Positions 15,882 to 25,339 of a stretch of 64,000 nucleotides of DNA are shown piece by piece. The DNA lies in contig OX638333.1 in the NCBI GenBank assembly GCA_951812895.1, forward strand, positions 3,390,001 through 3,454,000, in the 5' to 3' direction. Numbering within the stretch: position 1 is the stretch's first letter; every line of letters starts with the position of its first letter. The notes beneath the pieces are model-generated. The model was not told the DNA's origin and did no database searches. It saw only the letters and a program-made list of their open reading frames with translations. The DNA comes from an uncultured Roseovarius sp. Lineage in GTDB: Bacteria; Pseudomonadota; Alphaproteobacteria; Rhodobacterales; Rhodobacteraceae. The translations under genes were made by a program, and so were the position numbers.

Positions 15882-16781
15882 ATGAAAGCGCCACGCGAAA
15901 TTCAGCCTGTCCTGAATGCCCTGTTTGTCTTTGAACAGGCTGCAAAGGCCGGAAGTTTCACCGCTGCGGCCCAGCAATTGGGCATGGCGCAACCTTCTGT
16001 CAGCCGCTTCGTGGCCAATCTCGAAGATCACCTTGGCACACCATTGTTTGACCGAAAGCACAACAAGGTGCGGTTGACCCCCGTAGGAGAAGAATTGAAG
16101 CAGGCCACGGGGCTGGGATTTGGCCATATCCGAACGGTGATGGCACAGATAGCGGCGGCCCGTGGCAGGCCGGTGGTCACAATCACCTGCACCCATGGGT
16201 TTGCCCATATGTGGGTGGCCCCGCGGCTTGAAGCGCTCAAAGCGCTGTTGCCCGATTGTGAGTTGCAGACCACGGCGGTGGACGAAGCACTAGCCAGTAC
16301 CGGAGTGCCCAATGATCTCGAAATCCGCTTTGGCGACGGCAACTGGGAGGGTGTAACGGCTCTGCATCTATTTGATGAAGAAGTATTCCCGGTTTGTACG
16401 CCGGGGTTTTTGCAATCCCATGGGTTCGAGCCAGACAAAGTTACCGCTTTAGACCTTGGACATCTGCCATTGTTGCGGCAGGCACAGGGGCATAATGAAT
16501 GGGCCAGTTGGTCCGATTGGTTTCTGGCGCAAGGGGGGCCCGTGCCTGATCTGTCACAGGCGCAGGCAATCCCGAACTACCACTTCATTCTGCAATCCGC
16601 GATGGAAGGAAAGGGCATCGCTCTTGCTTGGGCGCATCTGGAAGAGCCGTTTCTGTCCAACGGCTGGCTGTTGGAATTGCCGGGAATGCGGTTGAAGACG
16701 GTTTCGGGCTACTACCTCACCCACCGGCCTGATCATCCCTATGCGGATCAGATCAAGGATTGGATCAGTCAAACGCGCTAA
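15882..16781 (+). CDS. LysR-family transcriptional regulator (GcvA-like)
   Basis: 299-aa regulator with winged HTH at residues about 10-68 (LNALFVFEQAAKAGSFTAAAQQLGMAQPSVSRFVANLEDHLG, FDRKHNKVRLTPVG) and a GcvA-type effector domain (DLEIRFGDGNWEGV, ...HGFEPDKV). It is divergent from the URO-D-type gene. The shared gap holds an inverted pair TCTAAT (15837-15842) / ATTAGA (15864-15869) that could be part of a LysR site. By the usual LysR arrangement it should control the divergent gene. Confidence 0.9.
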   Translation: MKAPREIQPVLNALFVFEQAAKAGSFTAAAQQLGMAQPSVSRFVANLEDHLGTPLFDRKHNKVRLTPVGEELKQATGLGFGHIRTVMAQIAAARGRPVVTITCTHGFAHMWVAPRLEALKALLPDCELQTTAVDEALASTGVPNDLEIRFGDGNWEGVTALHLFDEEVFPVCTPGFLQSHGFEPDKVTALDLGHLPLLRQAQGHNEWASWSDWFLAQGGPVPDLSQAQAIPNYHFILQSAMEGKGIALAWAHLEEPFLSNGWLLELPGMRLKTVSGYYLTHRPDHPYADQIKDWISQTR

Positions 16782-16872
16782 GGCGTGCATTGATAAAACA
16801 CACGCCCTAGACGAAACATTTGGAAAAATCCCCGACGCTCAGGAAGGCACGCCGGGGCAGGGAGAGCAAGGT

Positions 16873-18444
16873 TCAGAGATTGCCGCGGGAAAGTTCGCCC
16901 GCAATATGCTCGGCCTGACGAATGGCCAGCGCCACGATTGTGAGCGTCGGGTTCTCCGCCGCACCCGTGGTAAACTGCGAACCATCCGAGATAAACAGGT
17001 TCTCAATGTCATGAGTCCGCCCCCATTCGTTCACCACACCGTCACGCGCATTGGCCGACATGCGGTTGGTGCCCAGGTTATGCGTCGACGGGTAGGGCGG
17101 CGTCGGGAAGGTGCGCGTCGCACCGACAGCATCGTAAACCGCTTTGCCCTGTTTATAGGCGTGGTCGCGCATGGCGATGTCGTTGGGGTGGTCATCGAAA
17201 TGAACATTCACCACCGGCATTCCATACTGATCCTTAACATCATGGTTCAGTGTCACGCGGTTGGTTTCCTGAGGCATATCCTCACCCACGATCCACATGC
17301 CAGCCATGTTTTCATAGCTGTCCAGAGCGGTCGTAAATTCACGCCCCCATGCGCCCGGGTCAAGAAACGCGGCCATAAAGGGCAGGCCGATTGACAGTGT
17401 CTCCAACTCGTATCCGCCAACAAAGCCACGGCTTGGATCGTGGCGGGATTCATCGGTGATAATCCCTGCCATCGTGGTACCGCGCCACATCTTCACAGGC
17501 TTGTCAAAAACAGCATAGACCGAACCCGTCATGTGCCGCATGTAGTTGCGTCCGACCTGTCCAGAGCTGTTGGCAAGCCCATCGGGATACATCGACGTGG
17601 CCGAGTTCAACAACATCCGCGGGCTTTCAAAGGAATTGCCGGCAACACAGATTGCTCGGGCCATCTGTTTATGCTCGGTTCCTTCAGCATCGGCATAAAC
17701 CACGCCATTTACCTTGCCATCTTCGCCGTGCTCGATCCGCAAGACATGTGCTTTTTCGCGCACTTCCAGATTGCCCGTGGCTTCACCTCTGGGGATGTCT
17801 GTGTAGGCAGCTGACCACTTAGCGCCAAACTTGCACCCCTGAAAACAAAAGCCGACCTGCTGGCAGGCAGGGCGTTCGTCATTGTCTGCGCTGTTGATCG
17901 CCATCCTGCCGGTGTGAACCTGTTCATACCCAATCGACTTGGCGCCAGCCTCGAACACTTTGTAGTTGTTGTTGCCTGGCAGGCCTGCGCGACCTCCGGT
18001 GCGGGTTACCCCCAACTTATCCTCGGCCTTGGTATACCACGGGTCCATTTCTGCGCCGTCGATGGGCCAGTCCATGAGGTTGGCACCCTGAACATCGCCG
18101 TAGTTGGTCTTGGCTTTCCATTCGTGGTCCTGAAACCGCAAACTTGCGCCGGCCCAGTGGGTTGTTGTACCGCCCACAGCCTTGACGATCCAGGCCGGAA
18201 GGCCAGAAAAATCTTTTGCAACCCGCCAGTCGCCTGATGTGGTGCGCGGGTCAAGCCAGGCAAGCTGGCCAAAACTCTCCCACTCATCATTCACATAGTC
18301 TTCTGGCAGGTAACGCCCTCCGGCTTCCAGCGCGACGACGCTGACGCCTTTCTGGGCCAATTCGTTTGACAATACGCCGCCGCCGGCGCCGGTGCCTATG
18401 ACAACGACAACGCTGTCGTCATTCAGATCAAATGGTGCAGCCAT
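16873..18444 (-). CDS. GMC-family FAD oxidoreductase (gluconate/sugar dehydrogenase large-subunit type)
   Basis: 523-aa flavoprotein oxidising an alcohol or sugar group. The N-terminal FAD fold VVVVIGTGAGGGVLSNELA has GxGxxG at residues 17-22, then VVALEAGGRYLP. VGGTTTHWAGASLRF is the second GMC motif. The C-terminal active-site region is PYPSTHNLGTNRMS and SDGSQFTTGAAENPTLTIVALAIR. It has no signal peptide of its own; the gene 27 nt upstream encodes a Tat-signal small subunit, the usual way such enzymes are exported together to the periplasm. No cytochrome c subunit follows, so the electron acceptor is not apparent. GGGAGA precedes the ATG. Confidence 0.9.
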   Translation of the reverse strand: MAAPFDLNDDSVVVVIGTGAGGGVLSNELAQKGVSVVALEAGGRYLPEDYVNDEWESFGQLAWLDPRTTSGDWRVAKDFSGLPAWIVKAVGGTTTHWAGASLRFQDHEWKAKTNYGDVQGANLMDWPIDGAEMDPWYTKAEDKLGVTRTGGRAGLPGNNNYKVFEAGAKSIGYEQVHTGRMAINSADNDERPACQQVGFCFQGCKFGAKWSAAYTDIPRGEATGNLEVREKAHVLRIEHGEDGKVNGVVYADAEGTEHKQMARAICVAGNSFESPRMLLNSATSMYPDGLANSSGQVGRNYMRHMTGSVYAVFDKPVKMWRGTTMAGIITDESRHDPSRGFVGGYELETLSIGLPFMAAFLDPGAWGREFTTALDSYENMAGMWIVGEDMPQETNRVTLNHDVKDQYGMPVVNVHFDDHPNDIAMRDHAYKQGKAVYDAVGATRTFPTPPYPSTHNLGTNRMSANARDGVVNEWGRTHDIENLFISDGSQFTTGAAENPTLTIVALAIRQAEHIAGELSRGNL

Positions 18445-18471
18445 AGTTCAATCTCCCTTGCTGGCTATGGC

Positions 18472-18996
18472 TCAAAGCCAGTTAATGTCGTCAAATCCGC
18501 GGTCGATGTAACCGCCGAATGAATAAGACTCGCCCTCATATCCAAAGAGCGGCCAAACCGCTTTTTGGTTATAAAGACCAGTAACGAGCCCACCGCGCAC
18601 TTGTTGGAAGAAGCCGCTGTTTTCCATCGCACGTAAAAGATCTACGCGATCTCGCTCCCAACCTATTGAGAGGTAATCAGCGTGGCCTTTGCCTTGGGCC
18701 GCCGCATTCAATGTGGCGATCCCGGCCTCGACCATGTCAGCGGAATCCGCTGTGTCATACCCTTTGACGGCAATTGCGTAATACTCATCACCTACGTGGT
18801 TATGCGGGTAAATGTCGCGCGCCATCTGTATCAATGTGGCCATGGTTTCCGGTTTCAGTGCAGTAGTTTCCATCGCCCAAGCCGCATCAGAGCCAGCGAC
18901 AAAGCCTGCACCGACGACCAAGCTTGCCCCCGCCGCTGCACTGCGCGAGAGCAGCTCGCGCCGTGTCAGCCGGGACTGGTTTGTTACGTCTTTCAT
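18472..18996 (-). CDS. Gluconate 2-dehydrogenase subunit 3-like protein with Tat signal
   Basis: 174-aa small subunit of a GMC dehydrogenase. The N-terminus carries a twin-arginine signal (SRLTRRELLSRSAAAG) followed by a hydrophobic stretch and an AWA cleavage site near residue 41. The body (ATLIQMARDIYPHNHVGDEYYAIAVKGYD) matches the gluconate_2-dh3 family. It is expected to chaperone the FAD subunit through the Tat system and stay bound in the periplasm. Start chosen at ATG 18996, preceded by AGGAGG. Confidence 0.88.
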   Translation of the reverse strand: MKDVTNQSRLTRRELLSRSAAAGASLVVGAGFVAGSDAAWAMETTALKPETMATLIQMARDIYPHNHVGDEYYAIAVKGYDTADSADMVEAGIATLNAAAQGKGHADYLSIGWERDRVDLLRAMENSGFFQQVRGGLVTGLYNQKAVWPLFGYEGESYSFGGYIDRGFDDINWL

Positions 18997-19045
18997 TCAT
19001 TTCCTCCTGTCGTCACTATTTTGCGGGCTTTGGCGGCCCGCAGGA

Positions 19046-19441
19046 TCATTGGAAGCGCCCCGAACGCTCCAGCACTTCGATTTCGTATCCATCTGGATCA
19101 GCAACAAAAAAGAATTTGCCGACCAGTTTGCCATCCGGCGCAAACTCAACAATTTTTCGGGGATTGAGGCCTGCCGCCTCAAAACGGGCATGCTCTGATT
19201 CCAGGTCGCTGACAGATACAGCGAAATGGCCATAGCCATTGCCCAGATCATAGGGCTCTGTCTGGTCCTTGTTAATGGTGAGCTCCAGCTCGAAACTCTG
19301 TTCGCTATTGCTAAGGTAAACCAGCGTAAAGCTTTGAAAGTCGAGCCTGTCAGCCACCTCCAGACCAAAGGCGGCGTTGTAGAACGCAACAGAGCGCGCC
19401 TCGTCCAGTACGCGGATCATGCTGTGAATGGCTTTGGCCAT
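19046..19441 (-). CDS. VOC-superfamily protein, glyoxalase I-like
   Basis: 131-aa paired beta-alpha-beta metal-binding protein. The four positions typical of glyoxalase I metal ligands are present: H6 in IHSMIRVLD, a Glu in SFELELT, His in YGHFAVSV and Glu in GYEIEVLER. This fits lactoylglutathione lyase (methylglyoxal detoxification). Related VOC dioxygenases or isomerases cannot be excluded. GGAGGG precedes the ATG. It lies downstream of a dehydrogenase pair transcribed the same way, but separate transcription is possible. Confidence 0.85.
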   Translation of the reverse strand: MAKAIHSMIRVLDEARSVAFYNAAFGLEVADRLDFQSFTLVYLSNSEQSFELELTINKDQTEPYDLGNGYGHFAVSVSDLESEHARFEAAGLNPRKIVEFAPDGKLVGKFFFVADPDGYEIEVLERSGRFQ

Positions 19442-19534
19442 CGCGCCCTCCGGATTGGTTCATTTGGTCCGGAAAGATTACCAAAGCTTGTAAGATCGCA
19501 GGTAGTAAGCGGTTACTACATTAGTTTTGGGCCG

Positions 19535-19828
19535 TCATTCGGCCGCTATCGACACCTCGTCGGCGCGTTCTGCTGCTTCGCGATGCACAAGGCAGGTACA
19601 GCGCAGCAGCGAGGTGAAGTTCTTAGATTCGCCGTGAATCTCTAAAACCTCGCCATGAAGTTTTGAGACAAAGGCAGGCGTCGACAAGTCTTCGGATTCT
19701 GCGATTTCATCCAGAATCCCCCAAAAGGACTTTTCCAGGCGAATGCTGGTGCTTTGGCCATTTAGGCGCATGCGACGGGTTTCAAGTTCGTAACGTTCCG
19801 GGTCTTGCCCGGCAAAAATGCGGCACAT
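19535..19828 (-). CDS. Ribbon-helix-helix domain protein
   Basis: 97-aa protein. After a short N-terminal segment it has the RHH pattern NGQSTSIRLEKSFWGILDEIAESEDLSTPAFVSKLHGEV (about residues 23-63), as in the alphaproteobacterial RHH_4-type family; probably a DNA-binding dimer. AGGAGG precedes the ATG. No toxin-like partner lies beside it, so an antitoxin role is not supported. Confidence 0.75.
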   Translation of the reverse strand: MCRIFAGQDPERYELETRRMRLNGQSTSIRLEKSFWGILDEIAESEDLSTPAFVSKLHGEVLEIHGESKNFTSLLRCTCLVHREAAERADEVSIAAE

Positions 19829-19960
19829 TATCTGATCCTCCTGTCGGGCTGGAACGCGGCTTGTGCGCGTCTTGGCTGCAGTCTGACACCCGGTATCATT
19901 GCCGATTTTATTGCGTCTGGAAAGCCCGTCGAAAATGCACGAAGTAAAATCATCATTGTT

Positions 19961-20350
19961 TCAGCTCAGCGAAAGCGCAAAAACGGCAAGTGCTGACAGT
20001 GTGAGTTGCGTGAATGTCAGGAGCATTCCCGCCTGACGCAGGCGGAAAATTTGCGGTGTGGCGCTCATACCAATTGCATGCAGTATCCGCCCTATTAGCA
20101 GGCTCAACCCCAGAACGTGCAGAAACCAGACGGGCGCGTCCTGAAGCTCAGCAATCAATAACAAGATCACACCGATTGCGACGTATTCGGCAAAATTTGC
20201 GTGTACTCTCATGCGTTTGCGCAATTCTTTGTCGTCTCCGTCACCCACGGATATGCGTGCCGTCACCCGTTGGGCAATTACACGGGCGCTAAGAAACACG
20301 AAAATGAGTGCCAGCAGAGCAGCATATAATGGTGTAACAGCCAACGTCAT
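19961..20350 (-). CDS. MAPEG-family membrane protein
   Basis: 129-aa integral membrane protein with four hydrophobic segments. The MAPEG pattern is visible: RVTARISVGDGDDKELRKRMRVHANFAEYVAIGVILLLIAEL, then LHVLGLSLLIGRILHAIGM. Family members are glutathione- or eicosanoid-related membrane enzymes; the bacterial substrate is unknown. GGAGG precedes the ATG. Confidence 0.88.
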   Translation of the reverse strand: MTLAVTPLYAALLALIFVFLSARVIAQRVTARISVGDGDDKELRKRMRVHANFAEYVAIGVILLLIAELQDAPVWFLHVLGLSLLIGRILHAIGMSATPQIFRLRQAGMLLTFTQLTLSALAVFALSLS

Positions 20351-20443
20351 CTGAATCCTCCAGAAACAATCTGGAAAAAACTTAGATCACAAAATCTTTG
20401 TGGCAAGTGGCGCACCGGTGTGCAGTGCGCCACCAGTGGAAAT

Positions 20444-23400
20444 TTACTCCAACTCGATCAACAGATCCTTGGCGTCAATCTGCCCGCTGGCCTGAACATG
20501 CACGGCCTTTACGGTCGCATCGCGTTCCGCGTAGATGCCGGTTTCCATCTTCATCGCTTCGATTGTCAACAACAGATCATCCGCCTTGACCTGCTGCCCG
20601 GCGGCAACGGCCACGCTGGCGACGATACCCGGCATTGGCGCACCGATATGGTTTGGATTGCCCAGCTCGGCCTTGGGCCGTTGTGCGGTTTGCGATTTGA
20701 CCAGACGGTTTGGCACCCGGATCACCCGCGGTTGACCGTTCAGTTCAAAGAACACCCGAACCTCGCCATCATCCTGGGTTTCGCCAATCGCCTGCAGCAG
20801 AATCTCCAGCGTTTTACCCGGATCAATCTCGACACTGATTTCTTCACCCGGCTCCATCCCGTAAAAGAAGGTGCGTGTCGGCAGGGTACGCACGGGGCCA
20901 TAGGTCCGGTGCCGACCCATGTAATCAAGATAGACCTTGGGATACATCAGGTACCCGTTCAGGTCCTCATTATCGACGGCCTTGCCCTCCAGTTCTATGG
21001 ACAGCTTTGCGCGGGTGTCTTCCAGATCAATCGCCGCCAGATGTTTGCCCGGGCGTTCGGTATTGGGCTTGTCACCTTTGAGCACTTTGCCGACAATTGG
21101 CTCCGGAAATCCGCCCGGAGGCTGGCCCAGATTGCCGCGCATCATGTCGACGACAGAATCCGGAAACGCCACGTCGGTGTCAGGGTTTTCCACATCATCC
21201 CGGGTCAGGCCCTGTGACACCATCATCAGTGCCATATCGCCCACCACCTTGGACGATGGCGTCACCTTAACAATGTCGCCGAACATCTGGTTCACGTCCG
21301 CATAGGTGCGCGCCACCTCGGGCCAGCGCTCTTCCAGTCCCAGCGACCGGGCCTGTGCCTTCAGGTTGGTGAACTGACCGCCCGGCATCTCGTGCAGGTA
21401 AACTTCGGACGCAGGTGCGGCGAGGCCGGATTCAAAGGCTACATATTGCGCCCGGACATGCTCCCAATAGTCTGAAATCTCGCGAATATTTCCGATCGAC
21501 AATCCGGTGTCCCTATCCGTGTGGGCCAGCGCCTCTACGATTGAGCCGAGACAGGGCTGCGACGTACTACCGGAAAAGGCGTCCATCGCCGCATCAACGG
21601 CATCGACACCCGCATCCGCCGCGGCCAGGATCGTGCCAGCCGCTATGCCGCTGGTGTCATGGGTGTGGAAGTGAACCGGGATATCCAGCTTTTCCTTCAG
21701 CGCCTTGACCAGCACCCGGGCCGATGCTGGTTTCAGCAGGCCAGCCATGTCTTTCAGACCAAGAACATGCGCGCCGGCATCCTGCATCTTCTTGGCCATG
21801 TCGACATAGTATTTCAGGTCGTACTTGGCGCGGTCCGGGTTCAGGATGTCACCGGTGTAGCAGATCGTGCCTTCGCAGATCTTTCCGCTTTCCACCACGG
21901 CGTCCATCGCCACGCGCATGTTTTCGACCCAGTTCAGGCTGTCAAAAACACGGAACACGTCAATCCCGGTGTCGGCGGCCTGACGAACAAATGCCTGCAC
22001 CACGTTGTCGGGATAGTTGGTGTATCCGACGCCGTTTGAGGCACGCAGCAGCATTTGGGTCAGCAGGTTCGGCATTGCCGAGCGTAGCTCCCGCAGCCGC
22101 TGCCACGGGCATTCCTGAAGGAACCGGTAAGCTACGTCAAACGTTGCCCCGCCCCAGCATTCGACCGAAAACAGTTCCGGCAGGTTCGCGGCATAGGTGG
22201 GGGCCACGCGGATCATGTCAATTGACCGCATGCGTGTGGCCAGCAGCGACTGATGCCCGTCCCGCATGGTGGTGTCGGTCAAAAGCAGCTTGTTTTGCGC
22301 AAGCATCCAGTCGGCCACCGCTTTGGCGCCTTCTTCCTCCAGCAGAGTTTTAGTGCCGGGGGCCGGAGCTGCCTGCGGCACAGGTGCGCGCAACTGACGG
22401 GTTTCTATTGCCGGTTTCGCCCGGCCTTGGGTTTCGGGATGTCCGTTGACGGTGATGTCGGCAATATAGGTCAGAACCTTGGTGCCCCGGTCCCGGCGAC
22501 GCGAGAATGAAAACAGATCCGGCGTCGTATCAATGAATTTGGTTGTGTATTCATTGCTCAGGAATGTCGGGTGCTTCAGCAGGTTTTCGACAAAGGCAAT
22601 ATTGGTGCTGACACCACGAATACGGAATTCCCGCAGCGCCCGGTCCATCCGGGCAATGGCTCCGCTGGGGGTCTGCGCATGTGCGGTGATCTTCACCAGC
22701 AGTGAATCGTAATACCGGGTGATTACACCGCCGGAATAGGCGGTGCCGCCATCCAGTCGGATGCCCATGCCCGTTGCTTCGCGAAAAGCGGTGATGCGGC
22801 CATAGTCGGGGATAAAGTTATTTTGCGGATCTTCCGTTGTGATCCGGGTCTGCAACGCGTGGCCGTTCAGGGTAACCTCGCCCTGGCTGGCCTTGCGGGT
22901 GGCTTCCTGCAGGGTTTTGCCCTCTGCAATCTTGATCTGGGCCTGAACAATATCGATACCGGTCACTTCTTCGGTGACAGTATGTTCCACCTGCACCCGC
23001 GGATTGACCTCGATAAAATAGAATTTGCTGCTGTCCATATCCATCAGGAATTCGACAGTCCCTGCGCATTCATAATTCACGTGCTTACAGATTTTGTAAC
23101 CCAGCTCGCAGATCTCGGCACGTTGCTCTTCGGTCAGATATGGGGCAGGGGCGCGCTCGACCACCTTTTGGTTGCGCCGTTGCACAGAACAGTCACGCTC
23201 GTAAAGGTGATACATGTTGCCGTGCTTGTCACCAAGGATCTGCACCTCGACATGACGGGCACGCAGGATCATCTTTTCCAGATACCCCTCGCCATTGCCA
23301 AAGGCGGCTTCGGCTTCGCGCCGGCCTTCCAGCACCTTTTCTTCCAGTTCTTCGGGCTTGGTGATCGGACGCATGCCGCGCCCGCCGCCGCCCCAGGACG

Positions 23401-23884
23401 CTTTGAGCATCAGGGGATAGCCCACCTCATCGGCTTCGGCGCGAATGGCGTCCATGTCATCGCCCAGCACTTCTGTGGCTGGGATGACCGGAACACCTGC
23501 TTCAACTGCAACACGGCGCGCGCTGGCCTTGTCACCCAGTGCTCGCATGGTTTCGGCACGAGGGCCGATAAAGGTGATGCCGTTATTGGCGCAGGCGTCC
23601 ACGAAATCGGGGTTTTCGGACAACAGGCCATAGCCGGGATGGATAGCATCGGCGCCACATTCCTTGGCCACGCGGATAATCTCATCAATCGACAGATAGG
23701 CCGCGACGGGCCCCATGCCTTCGCCAATCCGGTATGCTTCGTCCGATTTGAAGCGGTGCAGGCTCAGCTTGTCCTCTTCAGCAAACACCGCAACGGTGCG
23801 CTTGCCCATTTCATTGGCGGCGCGCATGATGCGGATCGCAATCTCGCCGCGGTTGGCTATCAGGATTTTTTTGAAGTCTGCCAT
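20444..23884 (-). CDS. pyc: Pyruvate carboxylase
   Basis: Biotin-dependent enzyme making oxaloacetate from pyruvate, bicarbonate and ATP (anaplerosis, gluconeogenesis). Start at ATG 23884 (MADFKKILIANRGEIAIRIM, with GGGGAGA upstream), giving 1146 aa, the usual length. Domains: biotin carboxylase about 1-450 (ATP-grasp WGGGGRGM; FIEVNPRVQVEHTVTEEVTG), carboxyltransferase about 530-800 (TDTTMRDGHQSLLATR), PYC/OADA allosteric region, and biotinyl domain with K1112 in EAMKMETG. The single-chain alpha4 form is complete. A further upstream ATG would add 23 unlikely residues. Confidence 0.97.
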   Translation of the reverse strand: MADFKKILIANRGEIAIRIMRAANEMGKRTVAVFAEEDKLSLHRFKSDEAYRIGEGMGPVAAYLSIDEIIRVAKECGADAIHPGYGLLSENPDFVDACANNGITFIGPRAETMRALGDKASARRVAVEAGVPVIPATEVLGDDMDAIRAEADEVGYPLMLKASWGGGGRGMRPITKPEELEEKVLEGRREAEAAFGNGEGYLEKMILRARHVEVQILGDKHGNMYHLYERDCSVQRRNQKVVERAPAPYLTEEQRAEICELGYKICKHVNYECAGTVEFLMDMDSSKFYFIEVNPRVQVEHTVTEEVTGIDIVQAQIKIAEGKTLQEATRKASQGEVTLNGHALQTRITTEDPQNNFIPDYGRITAFREATGMGIRLDGGTAYSGGVITRYYDSLLVKITAHAQTPSGAIARMDRALREFRIRGVSTNIAFVENLLKHPTFLSNEYTTKFIDTTPDLFSFSRRRDRGTKVLTYIADITVNGHPETQGRAKPAIETRQLRAPVPQAAPAPGTKTLLEEEGAKAVADWMLAQNKLLLTDTTMRDGHQSLLATRMRSIDMIRVAPTYAANLPELFSVECWGGATFDVAYRFLQECPWQRLRELRSAMPNLLTQMLLRASNGVGYTNYPDNVVQAFVRQAADTGIDVFRVFDSLNWVENMRVAMDAVVESGKICEGTICYTGDILNPDRAKYDLKYYVDMAKKMQDAGAHVLGLKDMAGLLKPASARVLVKALKEKLDIPVHFHTHDTSGIAAGTILAAADAGVDAVDAAMDAFSGSTSQPCLGSIVEALAHTDRDTGLSIGNIREISDYWEHVRAQYVAFESGLAAPASEVYLHEMPGGQFTNLKAQARSLGLEERWPEVARTYADVNQMFGDIVKVTPSSKVVGDMALMMVSQGLTRDDVENPDTDVAFPDSVVDMMRGNLGQPPGGFPEPIVGKVLKGDKPNTERPGKHLAAIDLEDTRAKLSIELEGKAVDNEDLNGYLMYPKVYLDYMGRHRTYGPVRTLPTRTFFYGMEPGEEISVEIDPGKTLEILLQAIGETQDDGEVRVFFELNGQPRVIRVPNRLVKSQTAQRPKAELGNPNHIGAPMPGIVASVAVAAGQQVKADDLLLTIEAMKMETGIYAERDATVKAVHVQASGQIDAKDLLIELE

Positions 23885-24073
23885 AATCTGTCTCCCCGGT
23901 TCACCAGATTGGTCTGATGCTGGGCGTGCAGATGCAGCATGAAATTGCCGCAACGCAGCACCACTTGCTGATCCTTGTAAGATTTGTGAAGGGATTGCGC
24001 AATGCTGCGATGTGAATTTTCACCCACTGGCGGGAGAATCTGCCTGATCGGGTAGGGGGATTACCCACCGATT

Positions 24074-25207
24074 TCAGGGCGGCAGACGATCGCTCACCCG
24101 GGAAAGGTCGGTCAGGCCTAGCTGTCCCATGTTTGCCTCTAAATCAGCCTTCAGGATATCGGCGAAATGTGTCGGCCCCGGTGCTCCAAGAGCGGCCAGC
24201 GCGTAATGCCACCCGCGGCCCATCATCACGAAATTCGCCCCCAGTGCGAGCGCGCGCAGAATATCCAGCCCACCTTCGGCTCCGCCATCAAAGATCAGCG
24301 GCAGATTGACAGCATCGCGTATTCCGGGCAGCGCCTCAATCGTTGCAGGGGCGGCATCAAACTGACGCCCGGCGTGGTTGGATATCCACAGCGCGTCAAC
24401 CCCTTCTGCGGCCAGCGCCGTTGCATCATCGGGATCAAGCACACCTTTGACAATGAACGGTCCGTCCCAAGCATCGCGCAGCCAGCGCAAATAGTCCCAG
24501 TCAGGTGAGGTGCGCAGCAGGTATCCTGCGTGCTTGTTCGAAGGTAAACCCTTGGTATTTGGCGCATAATCATCAATTAACCGCATTCGCGGCATGCCGG
24601 TCTGCGCCATCCCCAACGCCCATGCGGGGCATGTCGCGATCTGTCCCAGAATGCGCGGGGTGATCCGTGGCGGTTGTGTCAGGCCAGAGCGCGCCTGCCG
24701 TTCCCTGCGACTGCCCACCGGCACATCCACGGTCAGAACCAGCGTTTTGAACCCTGCGTCCCGCGCCCGGCGCAACATATCGCTGCGTATCTCAGGATCG
24801 CGTGGCGGATATAGCTGAAACCAGCCATGCGGCCCCAGCACATCACTGACATCTTCAGGTGTCTGGCTGGCCACGGTTGAGAGAGTATACGGAATGTTTG
24901 CCGCAGCAGCAGACTGTGCCAGATGCCTCTCCGCCCCGGGCCAGACCAGCCCCGACATACCCACAGGAGCAATCCCGACCGGCAGGTCAAACCGGTTGCC
25001 CAGAAACTCGATCTCGGTACGGGGCTGAATTTCCCCGTGCAGGATAGAGGGCCGCAGCAGAATTTCATCCAGCTTCTCACGATTGCGCCGTGTCGTGGCT
25101 TCGGTCCCGGTACCACTATCCAGATACTCCCACGCGAAATGCGGCAATCGGCGCTTGGCACGGGCGCGTAGATCGCTCAGTGCGGGATATTTTGCATGCA
25201 AGTCCAT
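24074..25207 (-). CDS. FMN-dependent alpha-hydroxy-acid dehydrogenase (LldD/glycolate oxidase family)
   Basis: 377 aa from ATG 25207 (MDLHAKYPALSDLRARAKRR). Oxidises an L-2-hydroxy acid using FMN. The barrel shows PVGIAPVGMSGLVWPGAE, TLSTVASQTPEDV, LVLTVDVPVGSRRERQARSG and catalytic H278-R281 in SNHAGRQFD. The FMN phosphate loop normally reading DGGxRxG is DGGAEGG here (307-313), so both usual Arg positions are replaced; this and SNHAG in place of SNHGG mark a divergent subfamily. Substrate could be lactate, glycolate or another hydroxy acid. The gene lies head-to-head with the helicase gene. Confidence 0.87.
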   Translation of the reverse strand: MDLHAKYPALSDLRARAKRRLPHFAWEYLDSGTGTEATTRRNREKLDEILLRPSILHGEIQPRTEIEFLGNRFDLPVGIAPVGMSGLVWPGAERHLAQSAAAANIPYTLSTVASQTPEDVSDVLGPHGWFQLYPPRDPEIRSDMLRRARDAGFKTLVLTVDVPVGSRRERQARSGLTQPPRITPRILGQIATCPAWALGMAQTGMPRMRLIDDYAPNTKGLPSNKHAGYLLRTSPDWDYLRWLRDAWDGPFIVKGVLDPDDATALAAEGVDALWISNHAGRQFDAAPATIEALPGIRDAVNLPLIFDGGAEGGLDILRALALGANFVMMGRGWHYALAALGAPGPTHFADILKADLEANMGQLGLTDLSRVSDRLPP

Positions 25208-25339
25208 CGGGCGTATCTGGCAATGTTTAGAGGCGCTTGTCCAGCACAACCAATGTGGGTCTTGCCGCCCTTGCGAATAGCGGAACAATCCCTGAACATT
25301 CTCTTTAAATCAGATCGCACCCACGCTATTCTGCGCCGC

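Noticed and set aside
19535-20350. RHH protein and neighbour as a toxin-antitoxin pair
   Set aside because: The neighbour is a MAPEG membrane protein with four helices, not a toxin family, and the genes are 132 nt apart.
20420-21217. 265-aa open frame on the plus strand opposite the 3' end of pyc
   Set aside because: Antisense shadow of the conserved C-terminal domains of pyruvate carboxylase.
22823-23917. 364-aa open frame on the plus strand opposite pyc
   Set aside because: Antisense to the biotin carboxylase domain of pyruvate carboxylase; no recognisable domain.
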